From assembly GCF_039872745.1 (NCBI RefSeq), contig NZ_JBDPZD010000001.1, forward strand, positions 496,001 through 560,000: DNA of 64,000 nt. The letters run 5' to 3'. Shown here in pieces: positions 8,547-17,142 of this stretch. Origin of the DNA: Pelomonas paludis (GTDB lineage: Bacteria > Pseudomonadota > Gammaproteobacteria > Burkholderiales > Burkholderiaceae_C). The notes under the pieces were generated by a model, which saw only the letters and a program-made list of their open reading frames with translations, was not told where the DNA came from and did no database searches. Each line of letters opens with the position of its first letter. Within the stretch, counting starts at the first letter, position 1. Position numbers and translations under genes: made by a program.

Positions 8547-8966
8547 TCAATGCGCCTTGGCGTCTGGCTTGGCGTCGGCCTTGGTGTCGGCTTTCGCGTC
8601 GCCCTTGGCCTCGGGTTTGGACTCCGGCTTGGCGTCAACCTTGGGCGCCTTGGTCTCGACCTCTTCGTCCACCGACTTGGGCTTCTTGGGGTCCGGGCGC
8701 GGCACGACGGGCAACACGCCCTCAAGCTTGTTCTCGCGCATGTACTCGTCCATCTCACGCCAGCCGTTGTAGATGGCGGCCTTCTGGGCCTTGGGGTTGA
8801 GCACGTAGCAGTCTTCGATGGCTCGCATCGCGTGCCGGCAGGCGCTGCCGATGGCCTTGCCCTCGGCCTCCTTGGCAGCCGCAACCTTGGCCGGGTCCTC
8901 AATGCCAAGCTGCTCGCAGGCCGTGAGGGCAGCAAGCAGGGGCAGGAGGAGGGCGAGGCGCTTCAT
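8547..8966 (-). CDS. small lipoprotein with Lys/Ala/Asp-rich tail
   Basis: A 139-aa protein that starts MKRLALLLPLLAALTACEQ, a lipoprotein signal peptide with lipobox LTAC, so Cys17 would be lipidated. The middle part has two more cysteines (SACRHAM and EDCYVLN), spaced like a small helical disulfide fold, followed by YNGWREMDEYMRENKLEGV. The last 35 residues are a charged repeat of DAK/EAK/ADTKADAK type, like histone-H1-like tails; such tails can bind anionic polymers. I do not recognise the family. The frame is open upstream to 9161, but the start at 8966 is fixed by the signal peptide. It follows fmt on the same strand. Confidence 0.75.
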   Translation of the reverse strand: MKRLALLLPLLAALTACEQLGIEDPAKVAAAKEAEGKAIGSACRHAMRAIEDCYVLNPKAQKAAIYNGWREMDEYMRENKLEGVLPVVPRPDPKKPKSVDEEVETKAPKVDAKPESKPEAKGDAKADTKADAKPDAKAH

Positions 8967-9045
8967 GGGCTGGGGTCGAAGGTACACGCCGATTGTCAAA
9001 TGGCGCTCGCCAACCGCAAGGGAGGAATTGGCGGGAAGAAAGCCC

Positions 9046-9972
9046 TCAATCCCCGAGCCGCTCGCCCACGGCCAGCGGCTTGCCTTGCAGCACCTGGGTG
9101 GCCGGCCCACGGCGTCCGCCGGGTCGCTGCAGCTCCAGCAGGCGCACGGCACCCCGTCCACATGCGACGACCTCTGGCGCGATCACCTGGCCAGGCTCGC
9201 CGGCACCCTCTGCCGGCGCCACGCGCCAGACCTTGAGGGCCTCGCCGCCGGCCGTGGTGCTGCCGCCAGGAAAGGGGTCGAAAGCCCGCAGCCGGCGCTC
9301 GATCTCGGCCGCGCTCTGGCGCCAGTCGATCTGCGACTCGGCCTTGTCGATCTTGTGGGCGTAGGTGATGCCCTCCATGGGCTGCGGCACATAGACCGGC
9401 GGCTGTTGCAGCGCCTGGACGATCAATCGCCCGCCCAGCGCGGCCAGGCGGTCATGCAGCGTGGCGGTGGTGTCATCGCGGCGGATGGGCTCACGCCCCA
9501 CCAGGCCCATGGCACCGGTGTCCAGGCCCGCGTCCATCTGCATGATGGTGACGCCGGTCTCGGCGTCGCCGGCCTCGATGGCGCGATGGATGGGCGCCGC
9601 GCCGCGCCAGCGTGGCAGCAGCGAAGCGTGGATATTCAGGCAACCGAGCTTGGGCAGGTCCAGCACCCACTGCGGCAGGATCAGGCCATAGGCGGCCACC
9701 ACCATCACATCGGGCTGGGCCGCCAGCAGCGACTCACGCGCCGCCGCCGCGTCGGCAGCGTACTTGCCGTCCAGCTTCAGGCCCTGCGGCTGCGCCACCG
9801 CGATGCCCGCGGCCAGTGCGCGCTGTTTGACGGCACTGGCCTGCAGCTTCATGCCGCGCCCGGCCGGGCGGTCGGGCTGGGTCAGGACCAGCGGCACCTC
9901 GAAACCGGCCGCCAGCAGCGCGTCCAGCGCCACGGCCGCGAACTCGGGCGTGCCGGCAAAAACGACTCTCAT
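9046..9972 (-). CDS. fmt: methionyl-tRNA formyltransferase
   Basis: Formylates the initiator Met-tRNA using 10-formyltetrahydrofolate. The 308-aa length is normal. The N-terminus MRVVFAGTPEFAAVAL matches the family start. The catalytic region shows NIHASLLPRWRGAAPIHRAI, including the essential Asn-x-His and SLLPRWRG. The C-terminal OB-like domain follows. It lies 18 bp after def on the same strand, the common bacterial def-fmt pair in which the second enzyme adds the formyl group the first later removes. Confidence 0.97.
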   Translation of the reverse strand: MRVVFAGTPEFAAVALDALLAAGFEVPLVLTQPDRPAGRGMKLQASAVKQRALAAGIAVAQPQGLKLDGKYAADAAAARESLLAAQPDVMVVAAYGLILPQWVLDLPKLGCLNIHASLLPRWRGAAPIHRAIEAGDAETGVTIMQMDAGLDTGAMGLVGREPIRRDDTTATLHDRLAALGGRLIVQALQQPPVYVPQPMEGITYAHKIDKAESQIDWRQSAAEIERRLRAFDPFPGGSTTAGGEALKVWRVAPAEGAGEPGQVIAPEVVACGRGAVRLLELQRPGGRRGPATQVLQGKPLAVGERLGD

Positions 9973-9990
9973 ACAGCGACGCGCACGGGG

Positions 9991-10527
9991 TCAGAACCTC
10001 TTGCTGCGCTGCTTGGCTTCAAGCTCTTCCTCGCGGGCCTTCTTGACCATCTTGGTCTTGATGCGCTCGCGCTTGAGCGGGCTCAGGTACTCGACGAAGA
10101 CCTTGCCCAGCAGGTGGTCCAGCTCGTGCTGCACGCACACGGCCAGCAGGCCCTCGGCATCGAACTCATAGGGCTGGCCGTCACGGCCCAGCGCGCGCAC
10201 CGTGACCTGGGCGTGGCGGGGCACCTTGTCGTAGGTCTGGGGCACGGACAGGCAGCCTTCCTCGCCCTCCACGAAGCCCTCGCTGAAGCGGGTGATCTCG
10301 GGGTTGATCAGCACGCGCGGCTCGTCGCGGTCCTTGGAGGTGTCGATCACGACCACCCGCTCATGCACATTGACCTGCGTGGCCGCGAGGCCCACGCCGT
10401 CGGCGGCATACATGGTCTCGAGCATGTCGTCGACGAGCTGGCGGATGCGCTCATCGACGGCCTCCACCGGCTTGGCCACGGTCTGGAGGCGGGGATCGGG
10501 GTAACGAAGGATCTTGAGCTGGGGCAT
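9991..10527 (-). CDS. def: peptide deformylase
   Basis: Removes the N-formyl group from nascent proteins. The 178-aa protein from the ATG at 10527 (MPQLKILRYPDPRL) has all three family motifs: GVGLAATQV, EGCLSVP (metal-binding Cys) and QHELDH (two metal-binding His and the catalytic Glu). The open frame extends upstream to 10758 but that part is unlike the family. It is divergent from the LysM gene, with 148 bp between the starts, and forms an operon with fmt. Confidence 0.97.
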   Translation of the reverse strand: MPQLKILRYPDPRLQTVAKPVEAVDERIRQLVDDMLETMYAADGVGLAATQVNVHERVVVIDTSKDRDEPRVLINPEITRFSEGFVEGEEGCLSVPQTYDKVPRHAQVTVRALGRDGQPYEFDAEGLLAVCVQHELDHLLGKVFVEYLSPLKRERIKTKMVKKAREEELEAKQRSKRF

Positions 10528-10675
10528 GTGTAAGCAGTCGCAAACAAGCCGCATTTGACGACTTGCAGGGGGCGTTTTCGGGCAGACCGGACGCGGGATT
10601 GCGTGCAGAATCCCTGCGGACGCGAAGGAGGGATTTTCGCCTACGCGCCCCATTCCCGTTCGGAGACCGCCCGCG

Positions 10676-11842
10676 ATGCCCTCTCGCCTGCAAGCCCCTG
10701 CCCTCCTGCTGACTGCCCTGGCCCTGGCCAGCAGTGGCGCTGCCCTCGCCCAAGGCACCCGCTACCCGGTGACGCCCGCCCAGCAACAAGCGGCCGACGA
10801 GATCGCGACGCAAGGTGTGCCCCTGGTCGACCTGGCCCCCGACGCCCCCGACAGCCACACCGTCAAGCAGGGCGACACGCTGTGGGACATCTCCAAGCTC
10901 TTCCTCAAGGGGCCCTGGCGCTGGCCCGAGCTGTGGGGCATGAACCGCAAGGACATCGCCAACCCCCACCTGATCTACCCCGGCCAGGTGCTGCGCCTGG
11001 TGCGCCGCGACGGCCGCGCCATGCTGGAGACCAGCGCCGCCGGTGCCGCCGGCTCGGGCATCCCGGGCGACGCCATCAAGCTCAAGCCCCGCATGCGCAT
11101 CGCCACGCTGGACGAGACGGCCATCGCCTCGATCCCGATGTCGCTGATCCAGCCCTTCCTGACCGATGCTGTCGTCTTCGACACCGACGCGCTGGCCACG
11201 GCGCCACGCATCGTCGCCGCCACCGAAGGCCGCGTGCTGATCAGCGCTGGCGAGAACGCCTACGCACGGGGCGACTTTGGCGGCGCCAACGACTTCCGCA
11301 TCTTCCGCCAGGCTCGCCCCCTGGTGGACCCCGACGACGGCAGCATCCTGGCCTACGAGGCGCCCTATGTGGGCACGGCCGAGCTGGTCAAGCCTGAGGG
11401 CGAGGCCAAGGTCGGCGACGAGACCCTGCCCGTGCCGGCCACGCTGCGCATCAAGACCGTGCGCCAGGAGGTGGCCAGCGGCGACCGCCTGGCCCCCGTG
11501 CCGCAGCGCAACTACCTGCGCTACATCCCGCACGCCCCGGCCAGCCCGGTGAGCGGCCGCATCATTTCGCTCTACGGCGACGCCCTGCACGGCGGCCAGA
11601 ACCAGATCGTCGTGCTCAACCGCGGCAGCGCCAACGGCATCGAGCGCGGCCACGTGCTCTCGCTCTGGCGCGATGGCCGCGTGGCCCGCGACACCACCGG
11701 TGACAGCCCGCAGACCATCAAGCTGCCCGACGAGCGCCATGGCGTGCTCTTCGTGTTCGAGGTCTACGAGCGCGTGGCCTACGCCCTGGTCATGCAGGTG
11801 CGCGAGCCCGTGCGCGCAGGCGACCGCTTCAGCGAGCCCTGA
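10676..11842 (+). CDS. exported LysM-domain protein
   Basis: A 388-aa protein with a signal peptide (cleavage near GAALA-QGT) and one LysM peptidoglycan-binding domain at about residues 58-108 (HTVKQGDTLWDISKLF ... NPHLIYPGQVLRLV). A beta-rich C-terminal region of unknown function follows. It is the first gene of a LysM-dprA-smg cluster on the plus strand, 11 bp before dprA, divergent from def-fmt. This gene order is common in betaproteobacteria. It probably binds the cell wall in the periplasm. Confidence 0.88.
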   Translation: MPSRLQAPALLLTALALASSGAALAQGTRYPVTPAQQQAADEIATQGVPLVDLAPDAPDSHTVKQGDTLWDISKLFLKGPWRWPELWGMNRKDIANPHLIYPGQVLRLVRRDGRAMLETSAAGAAGSGIPGDAIKLKPRMRIATLDETAIASIPMSLIQPFLTDAVVFDTDALATAPRIVAATEGRVLISAGENAYARGDFGGANDFRIFRQARPLVDPDDGSILAYEAPYVGTAELVKPEGEAKVGDETLPVPATLRIKTVRQEVASGDRLAPVPQRNYLRYIPHAPASPVSGRIISLYGDALHGGQNQIVVLNRGSANGIERGHVLSLWRDGRVARDTTGDSPQTIKLPDERHGVLFVFEVYERVAYALVMQVREPVRAGDRFSEP

Positions 11843-11853
11843 TACAGCGCCGC

Positions 11854-12984
11854 ATGGACCGCGCCGAGCTGTCGGCCTGGCTGCGGCTGCTCGAGACGCC
11901 CGGCATCGGGCTGACGACGGCACGCCGGCTGTTGCTGGCGGCGGGGAGCGCTGAGGCGGTGTTCGAGCTGCCGGCAGTCGCCCTGGCCAGCCTGTGCTCG
12001 GCGCGCCAGCGCGAGGCGCTCGCGAAGCCGCCCGACTCGCTCGACGCGCTGACCGAGCAGACCTGGGCCTGGCTGCAAACCGACCCGCGTCACAGCTTGC
12101 TGACCCCGGCAGACCCTGACTACCCACCGCGCCTGCTCGAATCGCCCGACCCACCGCTGCTGCTCTACCTCTGGGGCGACCGGGCTGCGCTGCGCGAACC
12201 CGCGCTCGCCATCGTCGGCAGCCGCAACCCGACGGCCCAAGGGAAGGACAACGCGCACGCCTTCGCGGCCAGTCTCGCGCGTGGTGGCTATTGCATCGTC
12301 TCTGGCCTGGCCCTGGGCATCGATGGCGCGGCCCACGAGGGCGCGCTCCAGGCCGCAGGCCGCACCATCGCCGTGGTGGGCACGGGCATGGACCAGGTCT
12401 ACCCCCGGCGCCACACGGCACTGGCCGCCCGCGTCGCGCAGCAGGGCCTCGTGATCAGCGAGTACGCGCTGGGCACGCCCGTGCTGGGGCCCAACTTCCC
12501 GCGCCGCAACCGCATCATTGCCGGCCTGAGCCAGGGCTGCCTGGTCGTCGAGGCCGCCGTGCAGTCGGGCTCGCTGGTCACCGCCCGGCAGGCGCTGGAA
12601 GCCGGGCGCGAAGTCTTCGCCATCCCCGGCTCCATCCACTCGCCGCAGGCGCGCGGCTGCCATGCGCTGATCCGCCAGGGCGCCAAGCTGGTCGAGTCGG
12701 CCCAGGACATCCTGGAAGAGCTGCTGCCCCTGCCGCCTCGCCCGGCCGCCGACCCGGCGCCGGCCGACGAACCCGAGCTACTGGACAGCGCGGACGACGC
12801 GAACGACCCCCCGGTCCTGACGGTCCTGGAGGCCATGGGCCATGACCCGGTCAGCCTCGACGCCCTGCTGGCGCGCGGCCCCTGGACGGCCGCCGAACTG
12901 AACGCCCAGCTGCTGGAGCTGGAGCTGGACGGCCTGGTGGCCCGGCTGGCCGGCCAGCTGTTTCAGCGCCGCACGACGGCCTGA
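11854..12984 (+). CDS. dprA: DNA-processing protein DprA
   Basis: Loads RecA on incoming single-stranded DNA during natural transformation. The 376-aa protein has an N-terminal helix-hairpin/SAM-like region (LLETPGIGLTTARRLL), the Rossmann-like DprA core with IVGSRNPTAQGKDNA, IVSGLALGIDGAAHEGAL and GTGMDQVYPRRH, and a C-terminal winged-helix (DML1-like) region after an acidic linker. All elements are intact. It follows the LysM gene closely. Confidence 0.96.
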   Translation: MDRAELSAWLRLLETPGIGLTTARRLLLAAGSAEAVFELPAVALASLCSARQREALAKPPDSLDALTEQTWAWLQTDPRHSLLTPADPDYPPRLLESPDPPLLLYLWGDRAALREPALAIVGSRNPTAQGKDNAHAFAASLARGGYCIVSGLALGIDGAAHEGALQAAGRTIAVVGTGMDQVYPRRHTALAARVAQQGLVISEYALGTPVLGPNFPRRNRIIAGLSQGCLVVEAAVQSGSLVTARQALEAGREVFAIPGSIHSPQARGCHALIRQGAKLVESAQDILEELLPLPPRPAADPAPADEPELLDSADDANDPPVLTVLEAMGHDPVSLDALLARGPWTAAELNAQLLELELDGLVARLAGQLFQRRTTA

Positions 12985-13009
12985 AATGAACACCCCCGAC
13001 CCGGGGCTA

Positions 13010-13028
13010 TTCGGGCGTGACGCCCGAA
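13010..13028. terminator. hairpin between dprA and smg
   Basis: TTCGGGCG (13010-13017), loop TGA, CGCCCGAA (13021-13028) form a perfect 8-bp stem in the 69-bp dprA-smg gap. On the plus strand an A-run, not a U-run, follows, so termination would be weak. It may instead attenuate read-through into smg. Confidence 0.4.
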
Positions 13029-13053
13029 AACGCTCGGCTATCATGGGTTCACC

Positions 13054-13515
13054 ATGTTCGACGTCCTGGTCTATCTCTACGAAACCTACTGGCGCCCGGA
13101 CGCCTGCCCGGACCACGCCCAGCTGACCCGCAAGCTCACCGCCGTGGGCTTTGAGACCGACGAGATCCAGGAGGCGCTCTCCTGGCTCGACGGCCTGGCC
13201 AGCGCGGGCGAGTCGCTCGAACAAGCGGCCGAGGCCCAAGGCCCCTTGAGCGTGCGTGTCTACATGCCGCACGAGATCGAGCACCTGGGCGAGACCTCGG
13301 TCGGCTTCATCCGCTTCCTGGAAAACGCCGGCGTGCTGCCCGCGCCGATGCGCGAGATGGTGATCGACCGCGCGATGGCCATTCCCGGCAGCCCCATGGA
13401 CCTGGAAGACCTGAAGATCATCGTGCTGATGGTGTTCTGGAGCGTGGGCGAAGAGCCTGACGCGCTGATCCTGGACGAGCTTTTCGTCGCCCCAGAAGAT
13501 CGCCTCATTCACTGA
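13054..13515 (+). CDS. smg: Smg/DUF494 family protein
   Basis: A 153-aa protein of the DUF494/Smg family, which sits next to dprA in many proteobacteria. Recognisable are the start MFDVLVYLYETYWRPDACPD and the middle RVYMPHEIEHLGETSVGFIRFLENAGVLPAPMREMVIDRAMA. The C-terminus ends in an acidic helix (ALILDELFVAPEDRL). The molecular function is unknown. It is the third gene of the LysM-dprA-smg cluster. Confidence 0.9.
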   Translation: MFDVLVYLYETYWRPDACPDHAQLTRKLTAVGFETDEIQEALSWLDGLASAGESLEQAAEAQGPLSVRVYMPHEIEHLGETSVGFIRFLENAGVLPAPMREMVIDRAMAIPGSPMDLEDLKIIVLMVFWSVGEEPDALILDELFVAPEDRLIH

Positions 13516-13532
13516 ACGGCTCTCGCACAAGC

Positions 13533-13556
13533 AAACGGCGCCTATGGCGCCGTTTT
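13533..13556. terminator. bidirectional intrinsic terminator between smg and the DUF1631 gene
   Basis: AAACGGCGCC-TAT-GGCGCCGTTT is a perfect 10-bp stem with a 3-nt loop, with T and A runs at its ends. It lies 17 bp after the smg stop, and its T-run touches the stop codon of the convergent DUF1631 gene, so it can end transcription from both sides. Confidence 0.9.
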
Positions 13557-16051
13557 CAATTCAGGAGCCGGCTCGGATCGGCATCCAGCTTGGCCAGCGC
13601 CTTGCGCGTGGCCTGCACGGTGAGGGCTTCGTCCTGCGCCGGCAGCAGCAGGCCGGCCTGCAGGAAGGCCGCCATGCGATTGAGCGAGAACAGCACCCCG
13701 CGGCCCTTGGGCGTGACAAAGAGGGCGAGCTGCTTGCGCAGGCCGCGCCAAGCCAGCTGCACCTGCTCGTTGCGGCCCCGGTAGTCGAGCATGAACCAGC
13801 CGCCCACCTGCAGCTCGCGCGCCCAGGCGACCATGGCAGGCGTGGGGGCGGAGCCGCCCTCGGCCACCACCTCCATGCCATCGGACTCGTGGCCGGAGAG
13901 GTCGCGCACCAGCATCTCGTCGACCTGGGCGTCGTCGCCCTCGCCGTCGGGCAGCATGGCTTCGAGGTCTTCGAGCTGCTCCATCAGCTCGTCCAGGCGC
14001 TCGCGCGGGATCACGGCCGTCTTGGCCGTGAAGGCGGCCGCCAGCGCGTTGTTGAGGGCGCGGATGTGTTCGTCCTGCTTGTCGCTGGGCATGCCGGCAT
14101 GGCCCATGCCGTCTCGCAGGGTCTTGAGCAAGGGCGGCAGGCGGCGGATGACGTCGGCGCGCTCCTCGCGCGTGCCCTTGGCGCTGGCGGACCAGATCAG
14201 GTCGGCCGCCGCGCGCTTCATGGTCTTGGTGACCTCGGACTGCGCGCCGGTGCGCACCGCCGTGACGGCCAGCACATCGGCCCAGACGTGGAAGAGGAAG
14301 TCGCGCACGCCCTCCTGCACCGGCACCTCGCTGAGCATCTTGCGCAGCTCGATGGTGTACTGGATGGCCATGGTCTCGCGCTGCTCGACCTGCTGGGCCA
14401 GCGAGACGCCGCGCTTGGAGGCCGCGTTCTCGTTCTGGAAGTAGTGGTCGAGGAATTTCTCGAACTCGGTCAGCACGGTCGCAAAGACGCGCCGCCCGGT
14501 GTCCGGGTAGGCCTCGACGACCTGGACGATGCGCTTGATCTCGCGCTCCAGGGTGTCAGTGGGCGTTGGGATGGCGGCCCCGCCGGCCACGCTGCTCGGC
14601 ATGCTGGGCGTGGCGGTGTTGAAGCCCATCACACAGGCGCCCATGCGGTCGATCAGGCGCCGCGCCGGGTGCTCGGCCTCGGCAAAGAACTCGGGCTCGC
14701 CGATGGCGACGCGCAGCACCGGCATCTGCAGGCGCGCAAACCACACCCGCACAGAAGCCGGGATGCGCTCTTCGGTCAGGATGTTCTGGAACATCATGGC
14801 CACGATCTCGATGGTGGCGCGCTGGGCCGGGCTGTCGGCGGCCTGCTTGAGGACCTGCTTGATGGCCTGGTTGCGGGCGCCGAGGTCCTCCAGCGCGGGT
14901 TGGGCGGCCGAGGGGCTGACGCCCTCGGTGCCGACCACCGTCTCGACGCGCCGCTGGAAGGACTCCTGCGCGTGCTTGATCGCGCCCATCAGGCGCTGCG
15001 AGCTGGCCATGGCCCCACCGGCGCCGAAGCCGGCCGCCGGCGCGTCGGCCAGCGAGGGCTTGCCCTGCGGCGCCTCGGCGCCTGCGCCCATGGCCGCCAG
15101 GGACGGCTTGCCGGCAGGCGCCCCGGCCAATGAGGGCTTGCCAAAACCGGGGCGTGCCGGCACCTGGCTGGTGGTGACCGGGAAGCCGGGCACATGCCGC
15201 GCGAGCACACGCTGCAGCTGGGCCATGACTTCATCGGCCTGGGCCGACGCCACGCTGCGCGCGGGACCAGCCTCGTCGGCTGCGGGCATGCCGCCGCCGC
15301 CGTGCGCGGCACCCGGCGCCGCGCCGCCGTGGGCCGCAGCGCCAGCAGCACCGCCGGACACCGCAGCGGCCAAGCCCGCCGCGCCGCCGCCCGCACTCGC
15401 AGTGCGGCGGATGAAGGGCCGCAGGTCCACCTCGGGCATCACCTTCTGCGCCACCAGCCAATGGTTGCAGTCGTGATAAGCCTCGATCTGCAGCTGGGCG
15501 AATTCTTCGTGCAGCTCGGTGTGCAGCAGTTGCCAGACGGTCCCGGTAAGCCCGACCTTGGCCCAGGACTCCAGCACCAGTCGCGCCACGACCTGGGCAC
15601 GCAGCAGGTCGGTGGGCGGGAGGTCGTCCTGACCCTCCAGCATCTGCATGCGGGTGCGCAGGTCGGTGAACTCCCAGCTGGCACGGTCCATCATGGCCAG
15701 CACCAGGCGCGAGCCGGTGATCTCGCGCTCGATGGTGTCGTCGTCCACCAGGCTCATGGGCAGGCCGGTGGGTGCCGAGCCGTGCACGGGCACTGGCGTC
15801 TCGCTGACGCCGTGGGCGGCCGCATGGCGCAGGGCCTTGACGGTCTCGGCCTGCCACGAGAGGCCGAGCTTGTTCCAGGCCGCCACGGCATCGCGGCGGG
15901 CCTGCATCACGTTATGGGGGGCGCTCTGCTGCAGCAGCAGATTGGCCGTCTGGCCGATGGAGGTGGCCAGCGGCGTCATGCCGCGCACGAGGGTGTCGAG
16001 GTAGACGCGCCGGGCCTGTGCGGCCAAAGCCTTGTAGCGGGCGGCGGTCAT
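13556..16051 (-). CDS. DUF1631 family protein
   Basis: An 831-aa cytoplasmic protein of the DUF1631 family, which is widespread in beta- and gammaproteobacteria (and sometimes mislabelled thymidine phosphorylase). The N-terminal helical region (MTAARYKALAAQARRVYLD ...) is followed by a Gly/Ala/Pro-rich low-complexity linker at about residues 215-340 and a long conserved C-terminal helical region ending in a small beta-rich part (VGGWFMLDYRGRNEQVQLAWRG). That last part has a PilZ-like look (inference). No signal peptide or membrane segment is seen. The gene stands alone, bounded by the terminator at its 3' end and secF upstream. Confidence 0.8.
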   Translation of the reverse strand: MTAARYKALAAQARRVYLDTLVRGMTPLATSIGQTANLLLQQSAPHNVMQARRDAVAAWNKLGLSWQAETVKALRHAAAHGVSETPVPVHGSAPTGLPMSLVDDDTIEREITGSRLVLAMMDRASWEFTDLRTRMQMLEGQDDLPPTDLLRAQVVARLVLESWAKVGLTGTVWQLLHTELHEEFAQLQIEAYHDCNHWLVAQKVMPEVDLRPFIRRTASAGGGAAGLAAAVSGGAAGAAAHGGAAPGAAHGGGGMPAADEAGPARSVASAQADEVMAQLQRVLARHVPGFPVTTSQVPARPGFGKPSLAGAPAGKPSLAAMGAGAEAPQGKPSLADAPAAGFGAGGAMASSQRLMGAIKHAQESFQRRVETVVGTEGVSPSAAQPALEDLGARNQAIKQVLKQAADSPAQRATIEIVAMMFQNILTEERIPASVRVWFARLQMPVLRVAIGEPEFFAEAEHPARRLIDRMGACVMGFNTATPSMPSSVAGGAAIPTPTDTLEREIKRIVQVVEAYPDTGRRVFATVLTEFEKFLDHYFQNENAASKRGVSLAQQVEQRETMAIQYTIELRKMLSEVPVQEGVRDFLFHVWADVLAVTAVRTGAQSEVTKTMKRAAADLIWSASAKGTREERADVIRRLPPLLKTLRDGMGHAGMPSDKQDEHIRALNNALAAAFTAKTAVIPRERLDELMEQLEDLEAMLPDGEGDDAQVDEMLVRDLSGHESDGMEVVAEGGSAPTPAMVAWARELQVGGWFMLDYRGRNEQVQLAWRGLRKQLALFVTPKGRGVLFSLNRMAAFLQAGLLLPAQDEALTVQATRKALAKLDADPSRLLN

Positions 16052-16096
16052 GGGCGGGGGGGTCGGATCGAGGGCGCTGCGGGGTTGCAGAGCACT

Positions 16097-17131
16097 CTAC
16101 ACGACCGCTCCCGAGTTCGGATCGTTCGGGTCCTCGCGGTTGGCCGCGACCTTCACCAAGTCTTCACGCTTGACCCCCAGCCACATGGCGATGGCGGCCG
16201 CCACGAAGACCGAGGAGTAGATGCCGAACAGGATGCCGATGGTCAGCGCGACGGCAAAGTAGTGCAGCGTCGGGCCACCGAACAGCAGCATCGACAACAC
16301 CATCAGCTGCGTGCTGCCGTGGGTGATGATGGTGCGGCTCATGGTCGAGGTGATCGCATGGTCGATGACCTCGGGCGTGGTCATCTTGCGGAACTTGCGG
16401 AAGGCCTCGCGCACCCGGTCGAAGATCACGACCGACTCGTTGACCGAGTAGCCCAGCACCGCCAGCACCGCCGCCAGCACCGCCAGCGAGAACTCCCACT
16501 GGAAGAAGGCGAAGAACCCCAGGATGATGACCACGTCGTGCAGGTTGGCGATGATGCCGGCCACCGCGAACTTCCACTCGAAGCGGAAGGCCAGGTAGAT
16601 CATGATGCCGACGACCGTCACGGCCAGGGCTTTGGCTGCGTCGGCCGCGAGCTCGGCGCCCACGGCCGGGCCAACGACCTCGGAGCGCGACAGCGTGATG
16701 GGCTCGGCGCCCGCCGCCGTGCGGCAGACCTGCTTGGTGACGGACTCGCCCTGCGGCGTCACCACCTGGTGTGGGCTGACCTGGCCTTGCTCGCTGGCGC
16801 ACAGCGCGGTGAAGACCTTGTCGACCAGCTCGGTCTGCTTGACGTCGCCACGCAGCGGCAGGCGGATCATCACGTCACGCGAGGAGCCGAAGTTCTGCAC
16901 CTGCACCTCGCCAAAGCCCATCTGCTCGATGGTGTGGCGCGTGCGCTCGATTTCGGCCGTCTGCGGGTAGGCCACCTCGATGACGGTGCCGCCGGTGAAC
17001 TCGATGGAGAAATGCAGGCCGCGCGTGACCAGGAAGAAGACGGCAGCGGCGAAGGTCAGGAAGGAGATGACGTTGAGGATGAGCGCATGCTTCATCAACG
17101 GCAAATCGCGCTTGATGCGGAAGAGTTCCAT
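16097..17131 (-). CDS. secF: protein translocase subunit SecF
   Basis: A 344-aa inner-membrane protein. It has an N-terminal helix, the periplasmic region with FSIEFTGGTVIEVAYP (the SecF GG motif), then five more helices including VLGYSVNESVVIFDRVRE and ITSTMSRTIITHGSTQLMVLSMLLFGG. With SecD and YajC it uses the proton gradient to help pull proteins across the membrane. It lies 11 bp after secD on the same strand. Length and motifs are normal. Confidence 0.97.
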   Translation of the reverse strand: MELFRIKRDLPLMKHALILNVISFLTFAAAVFFLVTRGLHFSIEFTGGTVIEVAYPQTAEIERTRHTIEQMGFGEVQVQNFGSSRDVMIRLPLRGDVKQTELVDKVFTALCASEQGQVSPHQVVTPQGESVTKQVCRTAAGAEPITLSRSEVVGPAVGAELAADAAKALAVTVVGIMIYLAFRFEWKFAVAGIIANLHDVVIILGFFAFFQWEFSLAVLAAVLAVLGYSVNESVVIFDRVREAFRKFRKMTTPEVIDHAITSTMSRTIITHGSTQLMVLSMLLFGGPTLHYFAVALTIGILFGIYSSVFVAAAIAMWLGVKREDLVKVAANREDPNDPNSGAVV

Positions 17132-17142
17132 GGCTCAGTCTT

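Noticed and set aside
10451..12421. 656-codon minus-strand open frame
   Set aside because: Antisense to the LysM and dprA genes, both well supported.
13556..16051. Thymidine phosphorylase
   Set aside because: DUF1631 proteins are sometimes labelled so, but no phosphorylase motif is present.
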